The notes under the pieces were generated by a model. That model was not told where the DNA came from. It did no database searches and saw only the letters and a program-made list of their open reading frames with translations. From Solirubrobacter sp963848475 (lineage in GTDB: Bacteria; Actinomycetota; Thermoleophilia; Solirubrobacterales; Solirubrobacteraceae): a DNA stretch of 64,000 nucleotides. A program made the translations under genes and the position numbers. Positions 1 through 8,140 of this stretch are shown piece after piece (position 1 is the stretch's first letter; each line of letters begins with the position of its first letter). Where the stretch lies: NCBI GenBank assembly GCA_963848475.1, contig CAWKDW010000014.1:248001-312000 (forward strand), read 5' to 3'.

Positions 1-1298
1 AGAAGCCGACGTTCGACGCCTACCGCGCGCCGACCCAGCACCCGCTGTGGGTCGCGCTCTCGACGCTGCTCGCGCCGCTCGGAGAGGACGCCAGCCGGGC
101 GATCGTCGGGGTCTGCGTGGCCGGGTTCGTCGCGCTCGTCTGCGGCGGGTTCCGCTTCGCGAAGGCGGTCTTCGGCGAGCCGGTGGGCTGGATCTGCGCG
201 CTGCTGCTGTTCTCGCGGCTCGACTACGGCTTCCTGGCGGCACGCGGCTACATCGACGTCCCGTTCCTCGCGCTGGTGGTCTGGGCGGCAGCGCTCGAGG
301 CTGAGAGGCCGCGCCGAGGCGGCGCGATCTGGGTTCTGCTGGCCGCCGCCGGGCTGCTGCGACCCGAGGCGTGGCTGCTGAGCGGCGCCTACGCGCTCTG
401 GCTGATGTACGCCGAGAGGCGGCTGCCCAGGCTCGGAGAGGTCGGCTGGGTACTCGCGGCGCCGGTGATCTGGACGTTCTCCGACTGGCTCGTGACCGGC
501 GACCCGCTGTATTCGTCGAACTACACGACGCGGTCGGCGCTCTCGCTCGGCCGCCGCGTCCCGGTCGAGCAGCTGCCCGAGCGGCTGCTGCACTTCATGA
601 CCGACCTGACCAAGCCGCCGGTGCTGGTCGCGGGCGTGCTCGGGATCGTCCTCGCCTTCGCGCTCGTACGCCCGCGCGCCAGGCTGATCCTGCCGAGCTT
701 CCTGCTGCTGTTCGGCATCGCGACGTTCCTCGGGCTCTCGATCCGCGGCTTCGCGGTCATCAACCGCTATCTCGTGATCTCAGCGCTGGCGCTCACCGTC
801 TTCGCCGCCTTCGCGCTCGGCGGCTGGTCGGTCGTACGCGGTCACGCCCGCAGCCTCTGGGCGGTCGGCGCCGCGGCTGTCGTCCTGCTCGGCACCGGCT
901 GGACCGTGTCGCGCTTCAGCGGTGAGCACATCCGCTGGGAACTGCGCAGCCGCCAGCTCGTGCACGCCGACATGGTCAACCTGCTCAATGAGCCGGCGGT
1001 CCGCGCCGGGCGCCGCTGCGGCCCCGTCACGGTGCCCAACCACAAGCTCGTGCCCGACGTCCGCTACCTGCTCGATGCGCGCGTCGACGAGGTGCTCCCG
1101 CGCACCCGGCTGCCTCAGGCCGGGCGCAACACGCCCGGCGTGGCGCTGTTCGTCTCCGGCGGGCGCCGCTTCCTCACCCACCCGGCCTATGGGCCGTTCG
1201 ACCAGCTCGACGACGATCCGCTGATCCAGGTGCCCGGCGACGACTTCCGGCTCGTCGCGTCCGGCCGCTACCTGGCGGCGTACGTCAACTGCGCCTGA
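1..1298 (+). CDS. Polytopic membrane protein, GT-C-like (5' end outside window)
   Basis: The reading frame is open from the first bases of the window, so the N-terminus is missing. The visible 431 residues contain about eight hydrophobic segments followed by a soluble C-terminal tail of about 120 residues. The part before the first in-frame ATG-like codon (PTFDAYRAPTQHPLW) aligns with residues of the complete paralogue at 16982-18418 (PTFTAYAAPTQHPLY), as does the ARGYIDVPFLALVVWAA segment, which shows both that the gene starts upstream and that the two are paralogues. The family resembles polyprenol-dependent GT-C glycosyltransferases, but no catalytic residue can be assigned, so the function is inferred only. 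It converges on the acyltransferase gene with a 31-base overlap. Confidence 0.75.
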   Translation, partial: KPTFDAYRAPTQHPLWVALSTLLAPLGEDASRAIVGVCVAGFVALVCGGFRFAKAVFGEPVGWICALLLFSRLDYGFLAARGYIDVPFLALVVWAAALEAERPRRGGAIWVLLAAAGLLRPEAWLLSGAYALWLMYAERRLPRLGEVGWVLAAPVIWTFSDWLVTGDPLYSSNYTTRSALSLGRRVPVEQLPERLLHFMTDLTKPPVLVAGVLGIVLAFALVRPRARLILPSFLLLFGIATFLGLSIRGFAVINRYLVISALALTVFAAFALGGWSVVRGHARSLWAVGAAAVVLLGTGWTVSRFSGEHIRWELRSRQLVHADMVNLLNEPAVRAGRRCGPVTVPNHKLVPDVRYLLDARVDEVLPRTRLPQAGRNTPGVALFVSGGRRFLTHPAYGPFDQLDDDPLIQVPGDDFRLVASGRYLAAYVNCA

Positions 1299-2371
1299 CG
1301 CGCCCGCCGGCGGGCGGGCTGCTCGATCAGCAGCCACGACGCCCAGCCGATCAGCAGCGACCCGGCGACGCCCGCGACCAGCAGCGCGAGAAAGTCGGCG
1401 GTCGTCCCGCGCTTGAAGCCGAGCGTGTTCAGGCAGAACAGCATCACCATGAAGTGAAAGAGGAAGACGCCGAAGGACACCTTCCCGAGCCAGCGCGCCG
1501 GCGGGTTGTCGGCGAGCCGCTGCCACGCGTGGGGGCCGGCCGCGGCGGCCAGCACCAGCGCCCCGAAGGCGAGGGGGACCGCGACCGCCAGCCACAGCGA
1601 CTGGCGCGCACCGAGCCGCGCCGAGCCGGCGTCGGCGCCGCCGGAGGCCCACAGCACGCCGATCGCCGCGACGATCGCCGCCGCCACCATCCAGCCGCGC
1701 AGCCGCACGCCACGCGCGTAGAGCCACGCGCCCGCCATCCCCGCGGCGAAGTCGGCAGCGAACATCGGCGGCAGCGAGAGCAGCCGGTCCGCCGTCGCGG
1801 AGTCCGCGAGCCCCAGCGCCAGCGCGCGCAGCGCCACGGTCCCCGCGAACGCCACGAACAGCCACAGCACCGGGCGGCGCAGGAACCCGATCGCGATCAG
1901 CGGCAGCACGACGTAGAAGGCCACCTCGACCGACATCGTCCACAGCACCGGGTCGACGCGGAACCCCAGCGCGCCGTTGTAGCCGGGTATCAGCCGCGCC
2001 TCGACCTGCAGGAAGGTCAGGTGCGCGAGCACCGCCTCCAACGTCGGCGGGCGACGGTCGGCGACCGGGCCCGCGAGCGCGTGGAAGAAGATCAGCGCCG
2101 TGGCGAGCGCGGCGTAGTAGGCCGGCACGATCCGCGCGGCACGGCGCACGGCGTAGTCGCTCCAGGAGCCGAAGCGGCCGGACACCGCGGCGGGCAGGCA
2201 GAGCACGAAGGCGCTCAGCACGAAGAACAGGTCGACCGCGAGGAAGCCGCCCGAGATGAGCGCGCGGCCGCCGCCGAGCAAGGGTCCGCCGGTCAGGACC
2301 CACGCGTGGTAGACGACCATCAGCAGCGCCGCGTAGCCGCGCAGCCCCTCCAGCGCGCCGAGGAACTTCAC
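1268..2371 (-). CDS. Acyltransferase family 3 (OafA/YrhL-like) membrane protein
   Basis: This 367-residue protein begins LGALEGLRGYAALLMVVYHA, the characteristic start of acyltransferase-3 proteins, in which an Arg-Gly pair and a membrane His are conserved. About ten membrane segments follow. Members transfer acyl (often O-acetyl) groups to extracytoplasmic sugars or lipids. The acceptor here is unknown. The start codon overlaps the stop of the upstream cytidylate-kinase-like gene by four bases, so the two are probably translationally coupled in a pyrD-kinase-acyltransferase operon. A surface polysaccharide role is possible, since an exopolysaccharide cluster lies 7 kb away. Confidence 0.8.
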   Translation of the reverse strand: MKFLGALEGLRGYAALLMVVYHAWVLTGGPLLGGGRALISGGFLAVDLFFVLSAFVLCLPAAVSGRFGSWSDYAVRRAARIVPAYYAALATALIFFHALAGPVADRRPPTLEAVLAHLTFLQVEARLIPGYNGALGFRVDPVLWTMSVEVAFYVVLPLIAIGFLRRPVLWLFVAFAGTVALRALALGLADSATADRLLSLPPMFAADFAAGMAGAWLYARGVRLRGWMVAAAIVAAIGVLWASGGADAGSARLGARQSLWLAVAVPLAFGALVLAAAAGPHAWQRLADNPPARWLGKVSFGVFLFHFMVMLFCLNTLGFKRGTTADFLALLVAGVAGSLLIGWASWLLIEQPARRRARQAQLTYAAR

Positions 2372-3009
2372 CGCGCCGCGGCGGCGATGACCTCGACCAC
2401 GGTCGAGGCGGGGAGCGCGGTCGAGTCGATCACGAGGTGATAGAGCGCCGGATCGCGGGCGTCGCAGCCGTAGAAGTGGCGCACGTAGCCCTCGCGGGCG
2501 CGGTCGCCGCTCTTGCGCAGCCGCTCGGCATCAGCGCGGTCCAGGCTCTCGAGCTTCATGGCGTTCTCGACGCGGCGCTCGGGCGGGCCGTCGAGCCGCA
2601 CGTGCAGCGCGGACGGCTCGTCGCGCAGGATCACCGCGGCCGCTCGGCCGAGGATCACGGCCCCGGAGTCCACGTGCTCGCGGATCAGCCGCTCGGTCTC
2701 GCGCCGGTAGTCCTCGCCCCCCAAGACGCCGGCCTGGACCATCGCGCCGGCCAGTTCGGGCAGCAGGGCGAAGGAGGAGACGAAGCGCCCGATCGCGTCG
2801 CCGAGCGATTCGTCGTGCGCGAGCGCGTCGTCGATCGGGACCTGCAGACGGTCGGCGACGCGCGTGGGAATCGCGCGGTCGAGGAACTCGACCCCGAGAC
2901 GCTTGGCCAGGGCGGGCCCGATCTGGCTCCCGCCGGCCCCGTAGGACGCGGAGATGGTGACGAGCGGTGGCGTGGTGCGGAGGTTAGCTCTGCCGGCTGA
3001 TTGCGACAA
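2368..3009 (-). CDS. Cytidylate kinase-like family protein
   Basis: The 213-residue protein starts its domain with VTISASYGAGGSQIGPALAKRL, a P-loop-like segment typical of the cytidylate kinase-like family (Cytidylate_kin2), in which the nucleotide-binding loop is a degenerate GAGGS type. The ILGRAAAVILRD segment is also typical. These proteins resemble CMP kinase but their substrates are mostly undetermined. The gene sits four bases downstream of pyrD in the same orientation, so a link to pyrimidine metabolism is attractive but unproven. It overlaps the following acyltransferase start by four bases. Confidence 0.75.
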   Translation of the reverse strand: MSQSAGRANLRTTPPLVTISASYGAGGSQIGPALAKRLGVEFLDRAIPTRVADRLQVPIDDALAHDESLGDAIGRFVSSFALLPELAGAMVQAGVLGGEDYRRETERLIREHVDSGAVILGRAAAVILRDEPSALHVRLDGPPERRVENAMKLESLDRADAERLRKSGDRAREGYVRHFYGCDARDPALYHLVIDSTALPASTVVEVIAAAAR

Positions 3010-3013
3010 AGCG

Positions 3014-4108
3014 CTACCGCACCGCCGTCACGGCTTCCGTTCCCACCAGCTCCTGCAACGACTCGACCCCGGCCGCATGCGCGCGGGCGGCGAGCTCGTC
3101 GTTGATCCGCTTCGCCCACAGCGGGCCGCCGTAGACGAACCCGGTGTAGCCCTGGACCAGCGTCGCGCCGGCCAGGATCCGCTCCCAGGCGTCCTGGCCG
3201 GTCTCGATCCCGCCGACGGAGACCAGCAGCACCTCGCCGCCGACACGCGCGTATAGGCGCCGCAGCACGTCCAGCGACCGGGCCTTCAGCGGCGCGCCGG
3301 AGACGCCGCCGGGGTTGGCGAGCACCTGCGGGTCGGTGGCGAGCCCGTCGCGCGAGATCGTCGTGTTGACCGCCACCAGGCCGCTGACGCCGCTCGCGAC
3401 CGCGAAGTCGGCGAGCGCGTCGAGGTCCTCGTCGCTCAGATCCGGGGCGAGCTTGATCAGGACAGGACGCGAGAGCCCGAGCTCCCCCAGCTCCGCCTGC
3501 ACCGCGGCCAGGAGCTCGCCGAGGTGCTCCACGGTCTGCAGGTCGCGCAGGCCCGGGGTGTTCGGCGAGCTGACGTTGAGGACGATGAAGTCCGCGAGCG
3601 GGGCGAGCTGCCGGACCGTCGTGCGGTAGTCGGCGCCGGCCGCCTCGAGCGAGGCCCGCTTGGACTTGCCGATGTTGATGGCGACGACGCCGTCGTGACT
3701 GCGCCGGGCGAGCCGCTCGGCCGCCTTGGCCGCGCCGGCGTTCGGAAAGCCCATCGCGTTCAACAGGCCCCGGTCCTCCAGCAGCCGCCAGACGCGGGGC
3801 TTCGGATTGCCCTCCTGGGGTACCGCGGTGATCGTGCCGACCTCCACGAACCCGAAGCCGAGCGCGCCGAGACCCTCGAACGCCGTGAGCTCCTTGTCCA
3901 GGCCGGCGGGGACGCCGAGCGGGCTGGGGAGCGAGAGCCCGAGTGCCTGCGTCAGCAGCACCGGGTCGCGCGGAGCGAGCCCGCGCCGCAGCGCGTGCCG
4001 GATCCACCCGACGTTGCCGGCGCGCAGTGCCGTCGTCGCGAGGTGGTGGGCCGATTCAGCGTCGAGCCGGCGCAGCAGGTGCTTGAAGAGAAGCGCGTAG
4101 GGATCCAC
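3014..4108 (-). CDS. pyrD: Dihydroorotate dehydrogenase (quinone), class 2
   Basis: PyrD oxidises dihydroorotate to orotate in de novo pyrimidine synthesis, passing electrons to membrane quinone. The 364-residue length and the N-terminal helical extension (about residues 1-45) fit the class 2, membrane-associated enzyme. GVPAGLDK (residues 65-72) and NVSSPNTPGLR (178-188) are conserved FMN/substrate motifs; Ser181 corresponds to the class 2 catalytic serine. The FMN phosphate site is represented by VGGIETGQDAWERI near the C-terminus. It is the first gene of a three-gene minus-strand group and is divergent from the lytic transglycosylase gene. Confidence 0.95.
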   Translation of the reverse strand: MDPYALLFKHLLRRLDAESAHHLATTALRAGNVGWIRHALRRGLAPRDPVLLTQALGLSLPSPLGVPAGLDKELTAFEGLGALGFGFVEVGTITAVPQEGNPKPRVWRLLEDRGLLNAMGFPNAGAAKAAERLARRSHDGVVAINIGKSKRASLEAAGADYRTTVRQLAPLADFIVLNVSSPNTPGLRDLQTVEHLGELLAAVQAELGELGLSRPVLIKLAPDLSDEDLDALADFAVASGVSGLVAVNTTISRDGLATDPQVLANPGGVSGAPLKARSLDVLRRLYARVGGEVLLVSVGGIETGQDAWERILAGATLVQGYTGFVYGGPLWAKRINDELAARAHAAGVESLQELVGTEAVTAVR

Positions 4109-4130
4109 GGCGCCTGCCAGCCTAGAACGG

Positions 4131-5432
4131 GTGCTCCGTCTTCGCGTCGCGCTGGTCGTTGCCGTCCTCGCGGGCTGTGTGGGCGTCGCGCTGCTGCTGC
4201 GAGGGCTGACGCAGGACGACGAGATCGTTCCCGTGGTCCCGACGCCGCCGGGCGCGACCCGCGGCGAGGCGGTCGATGACCCGTTCGCGTGGACGCCGAA
4301 GCGCTCGCTCCAGCTCTCAGACCGCGCGGCGGCGGGGACGGCGCACCCGCTCTATACGCGCTCGCCCGGTGGCGCGGCGGCCACCGCGGAGCGCGTGGCG
4401 AAGCTGCGCCCGCAGATCGAGCGCGCCGCGACGGCGGCCGGCGTGGACCCTGACCGGCTTGAGGCGCTCGTGTTCCTGGAGAGCGCCGGGAGGCCCGACG
4501 CGCGCGCTCCCGGCGGGATCGAAGGCGCGGCGGGGCTCACGCAGATCCTCGCCGAGACGGCCACGAGCCTGCTCGGGATGCACGTCGACCTCGAGCGCAG
4601 CGGCAACTACACGCGGCGGAGGGAGCGGGCGCTGCGCGACGGCAACCTGCCCCGCGCCGCGGCGCTGAACCGGGCGCGGCGGCGCGTCGACGACCGCTTC
4701 GACCCGGCCAAGGCGCTCGCCGGCACCGCGCGTTATCTCAAGCTCGCCAAGCAGCGCTTCGGCCGCGAGGACCTCGCGTTCGTCTCCTACCACATGGGCA
4801 TGGGCAACCTCGAGAACGTGCTCAAGGCCTTCGGTGGAGGGCGGCGGTCGTACGCCGAGCTGTACTTCGACTCGACGCCGCTGCGCCACGAGGCGGCCTA
4901 TCGCAAGCTCGCCTCCTTCGGCGACGACTCTTCCAACTACTTCTGGAAGCTCGGCGCCGCGATGGAGATCATGCGGCTCGCGCGCACGGACCGGCCAAGG
5001 CTCGACCGGATCGCCGCCCTGCAGACGTCTGACGACTCCGCGCGGGCGCTGCTGCTCGACGGGGCCCCGCAGGGCGAGCTGCGCACGCTGGGAGGCACCG
5101 TCGCCGACACCGCGCTGGAGGTCGCGCCCGACCTCCAGGTGCGCCCCGAGGCCGCCGGCGCCGCCCTCTACGCCGCCGCCAAGGTGCGTGAGATCTCCGG
5201 CGCGCCGGCGCTGAAGGTCACCCGCGCGTCCGATGGCGGCTGGAGCTTCCGCGTCGCGCGCACGTACGGCTCCGACGAGCAGGCGCGCGCGTTCCAGTAC
5301 GTTCTGGATCGCCTGCAGGTCCTCAACGTGATCGCGTGGTCGCGCGCCGCGCGCTCGATCAACGTCACCGCGTCACGTGACGCGAAGGTGCTGGAACCGC
5401 TGCTCGACCGACTGGGAGGGAGTGCGAAGTGA
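4131..5432 (+). CDS. Lytic transglycosylase (SLT domain) exported protein
   Basis: A 433-residue GTG-start protein with an N-terminal hydrophobic segment (residues 6-25) and an SLT-type lysozyme-like domain beginning near residue 90. The expected catalytic Glu is Glu117 in VFLESAGRPDA, followed by the conserved GAAGLTQI (132-139) and, later, SYHMGMGN. The family cleaves peptidoglycan glycan strands to anhydromuropeptides. LAGC at residues 13-16 resembles a lipobox, but the hydrophobic stretch continues past Cys16, so either a lipoprotein or a membrane-anchored form is possible. The C-terminal 130 residues are not recognised. The following hydrolase start overlaps this stop (GTGA), which indicates coupling. 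Confidence 0.85.
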   Translation: MLRLRVALVVAVLAGCVGVALLLRGLTQDDEIVPVVPTPPGATRGEAVDDPFAWTPKRSLQLSDRAAAGTAHPLYTRSPGGAAATAERVAKLRPQIERAATAAGVDPDRLEALVFLESAGRPDARAPGGIEGAAGLTQILAETATSLLGMHVDLERSGNYTRRRERALRDGNLPRAAALNRARRRVDDRFDPAKALAGTARYLKLAKQRFGREDLAFVSYHMGMGNLENVLKAFGGGRRSYAELYFDSTPLRHEAAYRKLASFGDDSSNYFWKLGAAMEIMRLARTDRPRLDRIAALQTSDDSARALLLDGAPQGELRTLGGTVADTALEVAPDLQVRPEAAGAALYAAAKVREISGAPALKVTRASDGGWSFRVARTYGSDEQARAFQYVLDRLQVLNVIAWSRAARSINVTASRDAKVLEPLLDRLGGSAK

Positions 5433-6307
5433 CCGACGCCATCCGGACGCCTGAGGTGTTGCTCGACGGTCTGCCTGGCTTCGGCTGGGCACCCAGCTTC
5501 CGCCAATGGGCCGGGATACGGCTCGCACACGTCGACGTCGGCGAGGGAGCTCCGGTCCTGATGCTGCACGGCGAGCCGACGTGGAGCTACCTCTGGCGCA
5601 AGGTCGTACCGCCGGTGCTCGCCGCCGGACGGCGCGTGATCCTTCCCGACCTGCCGGGCTTCGGGCGCTCGGACAAGCCGCTCTACGAGGAGTGGTACAC
5701 GTACGAGCGCCACACGGCGGCGATCGCCGACCTGCTCGAGGAACTCGACCTGCGCGACGTCACGCTCGTCCTGCACGACTGGGGCGGCCCGATCGGCCTG
5801 CGCGTCGCGGTCGAGCAGCGCGAGCGGGTGGCGCGGCTGGTGCTGATGGACACCGGCGTCTTCACCGGCGAGCAGCCGATGAGCGAGGCCTGGCATCGCT
5901 TCGCGGCCTTCGTCGACCGCGTCGACGAGCTCCCGGTCGGCCTGATCGTGCGCCGAGGCTGCGCGACCGACCCGGGCGACGAGGTGGCCGCCAACTACGA
6001 CGCGCCGTTCCCGAACGAGGAGAGCAAGACCGGGGCGCGCGCGTTCCCGCTGCTCGTCCCGCTCAGCCCGTCCGACCCTGGCGCGAAGGAGGGCAAGCGG
6101 GTGCTGCGCGCCCTGCAGGGCGACACGCGCCCCACGCTGATGCTGTGGGGCGCGGAGGACCAGCCGCTGCCGCCGTCGGCCGGCGAGACCTTCGCGGCCG
6201 CGCTCGGCCGCCCGGCGCCCCGCCTGATCGAGGGCGCCGGCCACTTCCTCCAGGAGGATCGCGGCGAGGAGATCGGCGCGATCCTCGCGGACTGGCTCAC
6301 AACCTAA
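5429..6307 (+). CDS. Haloalkane dehalogenase-like alpha/beta hydrolase
   Basis: The 292-residue protein has HGEPTWSYLWRK (residues 47-58) and VLHDWGGP (114-121), the hallmarks of haloalkane dehalogenases. Asp117 is the expected nucleophile and the adjacent Trp118 a halide-binding residue. WGAEDQPLPP places an acid at Asp244 after strand 7 as in the DhlA-type (HLD-I) subgroup, and GAGHFLQED supplies His272. HGEP rather than HGNP is also DhlA-like. Dehalogenase activity is a family-based inference; related hydrolases exist. It starts with GTG inside the stop of the lytic transglycosylase gene, an unexpected partner. Confidence 0.8.
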   Translation: MTDAIRTPEVLLDGLPGFGWAPSFRQWAGIRLAHVDVGEGAPVLMLHGEPTWSYLWRKVVPPVLAAGRRVILPDLPGFGRSDKPLYEEWYTYERHTAAIADLLEELDLRDVTLVLHDWGGPIGLRVAVEQRERVARLVLMDTGVFTGEQPMSEAWHRFAAFVDRVDELPVGLIVRRGCATDPGDEVAANYDAPFPNEESKTGARAFPLLVPLSPSDPGAKEGKRVLRALQGDTRPTLMLWGAEDQPLPPSAGETFAAALGRPAPRLIEGAGHFLQEDRGEEIGAILADWLTT

Positions 6308-6310
6308 ACG

Positions 6311-6339
6311 CCACATAAGGGGCCAGGCCCCTTATGTGG
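6311..6339. repeat. Perfect 14-bp palindrome between convergent genes
   Basis: Two perfect 14-base arms (CCACATAAGGGGCC and its complement) flank a single A, and the flanking TAAA/TTTA extend the symmetry after a two-base mismatch. It lies between the stop codons of the convergent hydrolase and SDR genes, so it could act as a bidirectional terminator. Its centre, GGGGCCAGGCCCC, resembles the end of the repeat inserted in uppP (27849-27902), which points to a dispersed REP-like family. Confidence 0.8.
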
Positions 6340-6342
6340 GCT

Positions 6343-7218
6343 TTAGGAAGCGTTGGCCTCTTCGAGGATCTCGTCGACGGCCGGAGCGCTGGCGCTGGCG
6401 CGAGCCTCGTAGTCGGCACGGGCGCGCGGATCGGTCGTCACGACGCGGTTGGAGTTCATCGCCCGCGAGACGGCCTCGCGCCAGCTGCGCGGGAGGACGG
6501 CGCCGAGCGTGATGATCCCGGCGAGCCGCTTGGGCGCCCAGACGTCGAAGCGCGGGACCTTGATCGCGGCGACGGTCGCGTCGGCGATCTCCTCGGGCGT
6601 GACGCGCTTGACCATCCGCAGGTCCGGCACGCCGGAGGCGAGCTCGGTCTTCGCGAAGCCGGGCATGACGACGGTGATCTCGACGCCGGTGCCGCGCAGC
6701 TCCGCGCGCACGGACTCCGAGAGGCCGATCACGGCGTGCTTGGTCGCGACGTAGGTGGCCAGGCCTGGCGCGGCGGCGCGGCCGGCGAGCGACGCGATGT
6801 TGACGATGTGGCCCGTGCCGCGCGGCTTCATCCGCCGCATGGCCTCCTGGGTGCCGTGGATCACGGCGCGCACGTTGATCTCGAGCTGGCGCGAGATGCT
6901 CGCGTCGTCCTCCTCGTCGAGCGCCGTGACCATCATGATCCCGGCGTTGTTGATGAGAATGTCGATCGGGCCGAGGCGCTGCTCGACCTCGTCGAGGAAG
7001 GCGGTGAAGCCTGGGCGGTCGGTGACGTCGAGGGCGAGGCCGATCGAGCCGTTGTGCAGCTCGGCGGCGGCAGCCTCGGCCGCGCCGGCGTCGAGGTCGC
7101 CGATGGCGACGACGACCCCCTCGCGAGCGAGCGCGCGGGCGAGCGCCTGACCGATCCCACGGGCGCCGCCCGTGACGACGGCGACCTTGCCGCTCAGCGA
7201 GCGGGGAGTCTTGGACAT
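6343..7218 (-). CDS. Short-chain dehydrogenase/reductase
   Basis: A 291-residue classical-type SDR: the nucleotide-binding TGGARGIG is at residues 16-23, NNAG at 90-93 and the catalytic triad Ser143-Tyr156-Lys160 (YVATK). Asp41 at the end of strand 2 suggests a preference for NAD(H). The start is placed at the ATG at 7218 (MSKTPRSL) because the domain follows at once; the frame is open further upstream but without homologous sequence. The substrate is unknown. It converges on the dehalogenase-like gene, separated only by the palindrome. Confidence 0.9.
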   Translation of the reverse strand: MSKTPRSLSGKVAVVTGGARGIGQALARALAREGVVVAIGDLDAGAAEAAAAELHNGSIGLALDVTDRPGFTAFLDEVEQRLGPIDILINNAGIMMVTALDEEDDASISRQLEINVRAVIHGTQEAMRRMKPRGTGHIVNIASLAGRAAAPGLATYVATKHAVIGLSESVRAELRGTGVEITVVMPGFAKTELASGVPDLRMVKRVTPEEIADATVAAIKVPRFDVWAPKRLAGIITLGAVLPRSWREAVSRAMNSNRVVTTDPRARADYEARASASAPAVDEILEEANAS

Positions 7219-7270
7219 GGTGTCAATTATGGCGAGGCATTCAGCCATGCCCCTGGTCTTGTGCTCAGGC

Positions 7271-8122
7271 TCACAGGAAGGCGCCGTTCGGCAGATACGG
7301 GCTGAACGGCCCGACGTCGCCCGCGAGGAACACCGCGCCGCGATTGGTCCGCAGCTCCAGCCCGGCGTCGCGGCACTCCTCGATCGCCCATTGCTGGGCC
7401 GACGAGAGCCACTCGGCCGAGGCCTCGCCGTCGCCGGCGCGGGCAAACGTGGTGCGCAGCAGCGCGCGAGCGCCGTCCTCGTCCAGCGCGGCCAGCAGGC
7501 GCAGGCCGCCGGTGGGGCTGAGCATGGCGTAGCCGCGCTCGGAGACCAGCAGCGTCGAGCCCATCTGCAGCTGCGCCTCGATGTCGACGCCGTGCGCGGC
7601 CCCGCGCACGTGGCGGTCGACGACCTCGGTGAAGGGGATGTCCGCGGCCGCGCCGGCGCGCGTGACGCCCGGATCGACGACGCCGCGCGGCGTGCCGGTG
7701 GCCCAGAAGCACGGGTGGGCCTGGAGGCCGAGCCGCGAATAGGCCCGGATCGCCCGCGGGTCCTGCGACGACAGGATGATCCGCCCGCGAGCGCCGTCGG
7801 CGTAGTCGTGCGCCCGCGCCAGCAACTCGCGGCCGACACCGGAGGACTGCAGGTCAGGCCGGACGATCAGCAGCGAGAGGCCCCAGACGTCCTCGCGGCG
7901 CAGCGCGAGCGCGCAGCCGCCGATCCCGTGCTCGTCCTCCACGACCCAGGCCCCGGCCGGGTCGGTGCGGATGAGATGGCGGTAGCGGATCAGCGCCACC
8001 GCAGGGTCCGGGGGCGGCTCGGGCGGCTCGTCGAAGCGGCGAGCGAGGTCGTCGAAGGCCGCCACCGTCGTCTCCAGCGCGGCCGCCGCGTCAGCCTCGA
8101 CCATCGGGCGGATCACCGGCAC
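7271..8122 (-). CDS. GNAT-family N-acetyltransferase, double-length
   Basis: The N-terminal half carries the acetyl-CoA loop motif DLQSSGVGRELL and the following RAIRAYSRLGL segment of GNAT enzymes. The C-terminal half (about 130 residues) is a second, degenerate GNAT-like or sterol-carrier-like region with LLVSERGYAML. The GTG at 8122 is chosen because it directly precedes PVIRPMVEADAAA, the usual GNAT beginning, and leaves 18 bases to the divergent hydrolase. The acceptor substrate is unknown. Confidence 0.75.
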   Translation of the reverse strand: MPVIRPMVEADAAAALETTVAAFDDLARRFDEPPEPPPDPAVALIRYRHLIRTDPAGAWVVEDEHGIGGCALALRREDVWGLSLLIVRPDLQSSGVGRELLARAHDYADGARGRIILSSQDPRAIRAYSRLGLQAHPCFWATGTPRGVVDPGVTRAGAAADIPFTEVVDRHVRGAAHGVDIEAQLQMGSTLLVSERGYAMLSPTGGLRLLAALDEDGARALLRTTFARAGDGEASAEWLSSAQQWAIEECRDAGLELRTNRGAVFLAGDVGPFSPYLPNGAFL

Positions 8123-8128
8123 GAGCCC

Positions 8129-8134
8129 TAGGCT
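8129..8134 (+). promoter_or_regulatory. Possible -10 element for a leaderless transcript
   Basis: TAGGCT lies exactly six bases before the ATG of the hydrolase at 8141. The same spacing occurs before the DedA gene (TACGCT, 26789-26794). This fits transcription starting at the initiation codon, common in Actinobacteria. No clear -35 element was recognised. Confidence 0.4.
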
Positions 8135-8140
8135 AGGGCG

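Noticed and set aside
780..2303. Long 507-codon reading frame on the minus strand
   Set aside because: It is a high-GC shadow frame of the acyltransferase and the left-edge membrane protein; composition is Arg/Ala-rich with no domain.
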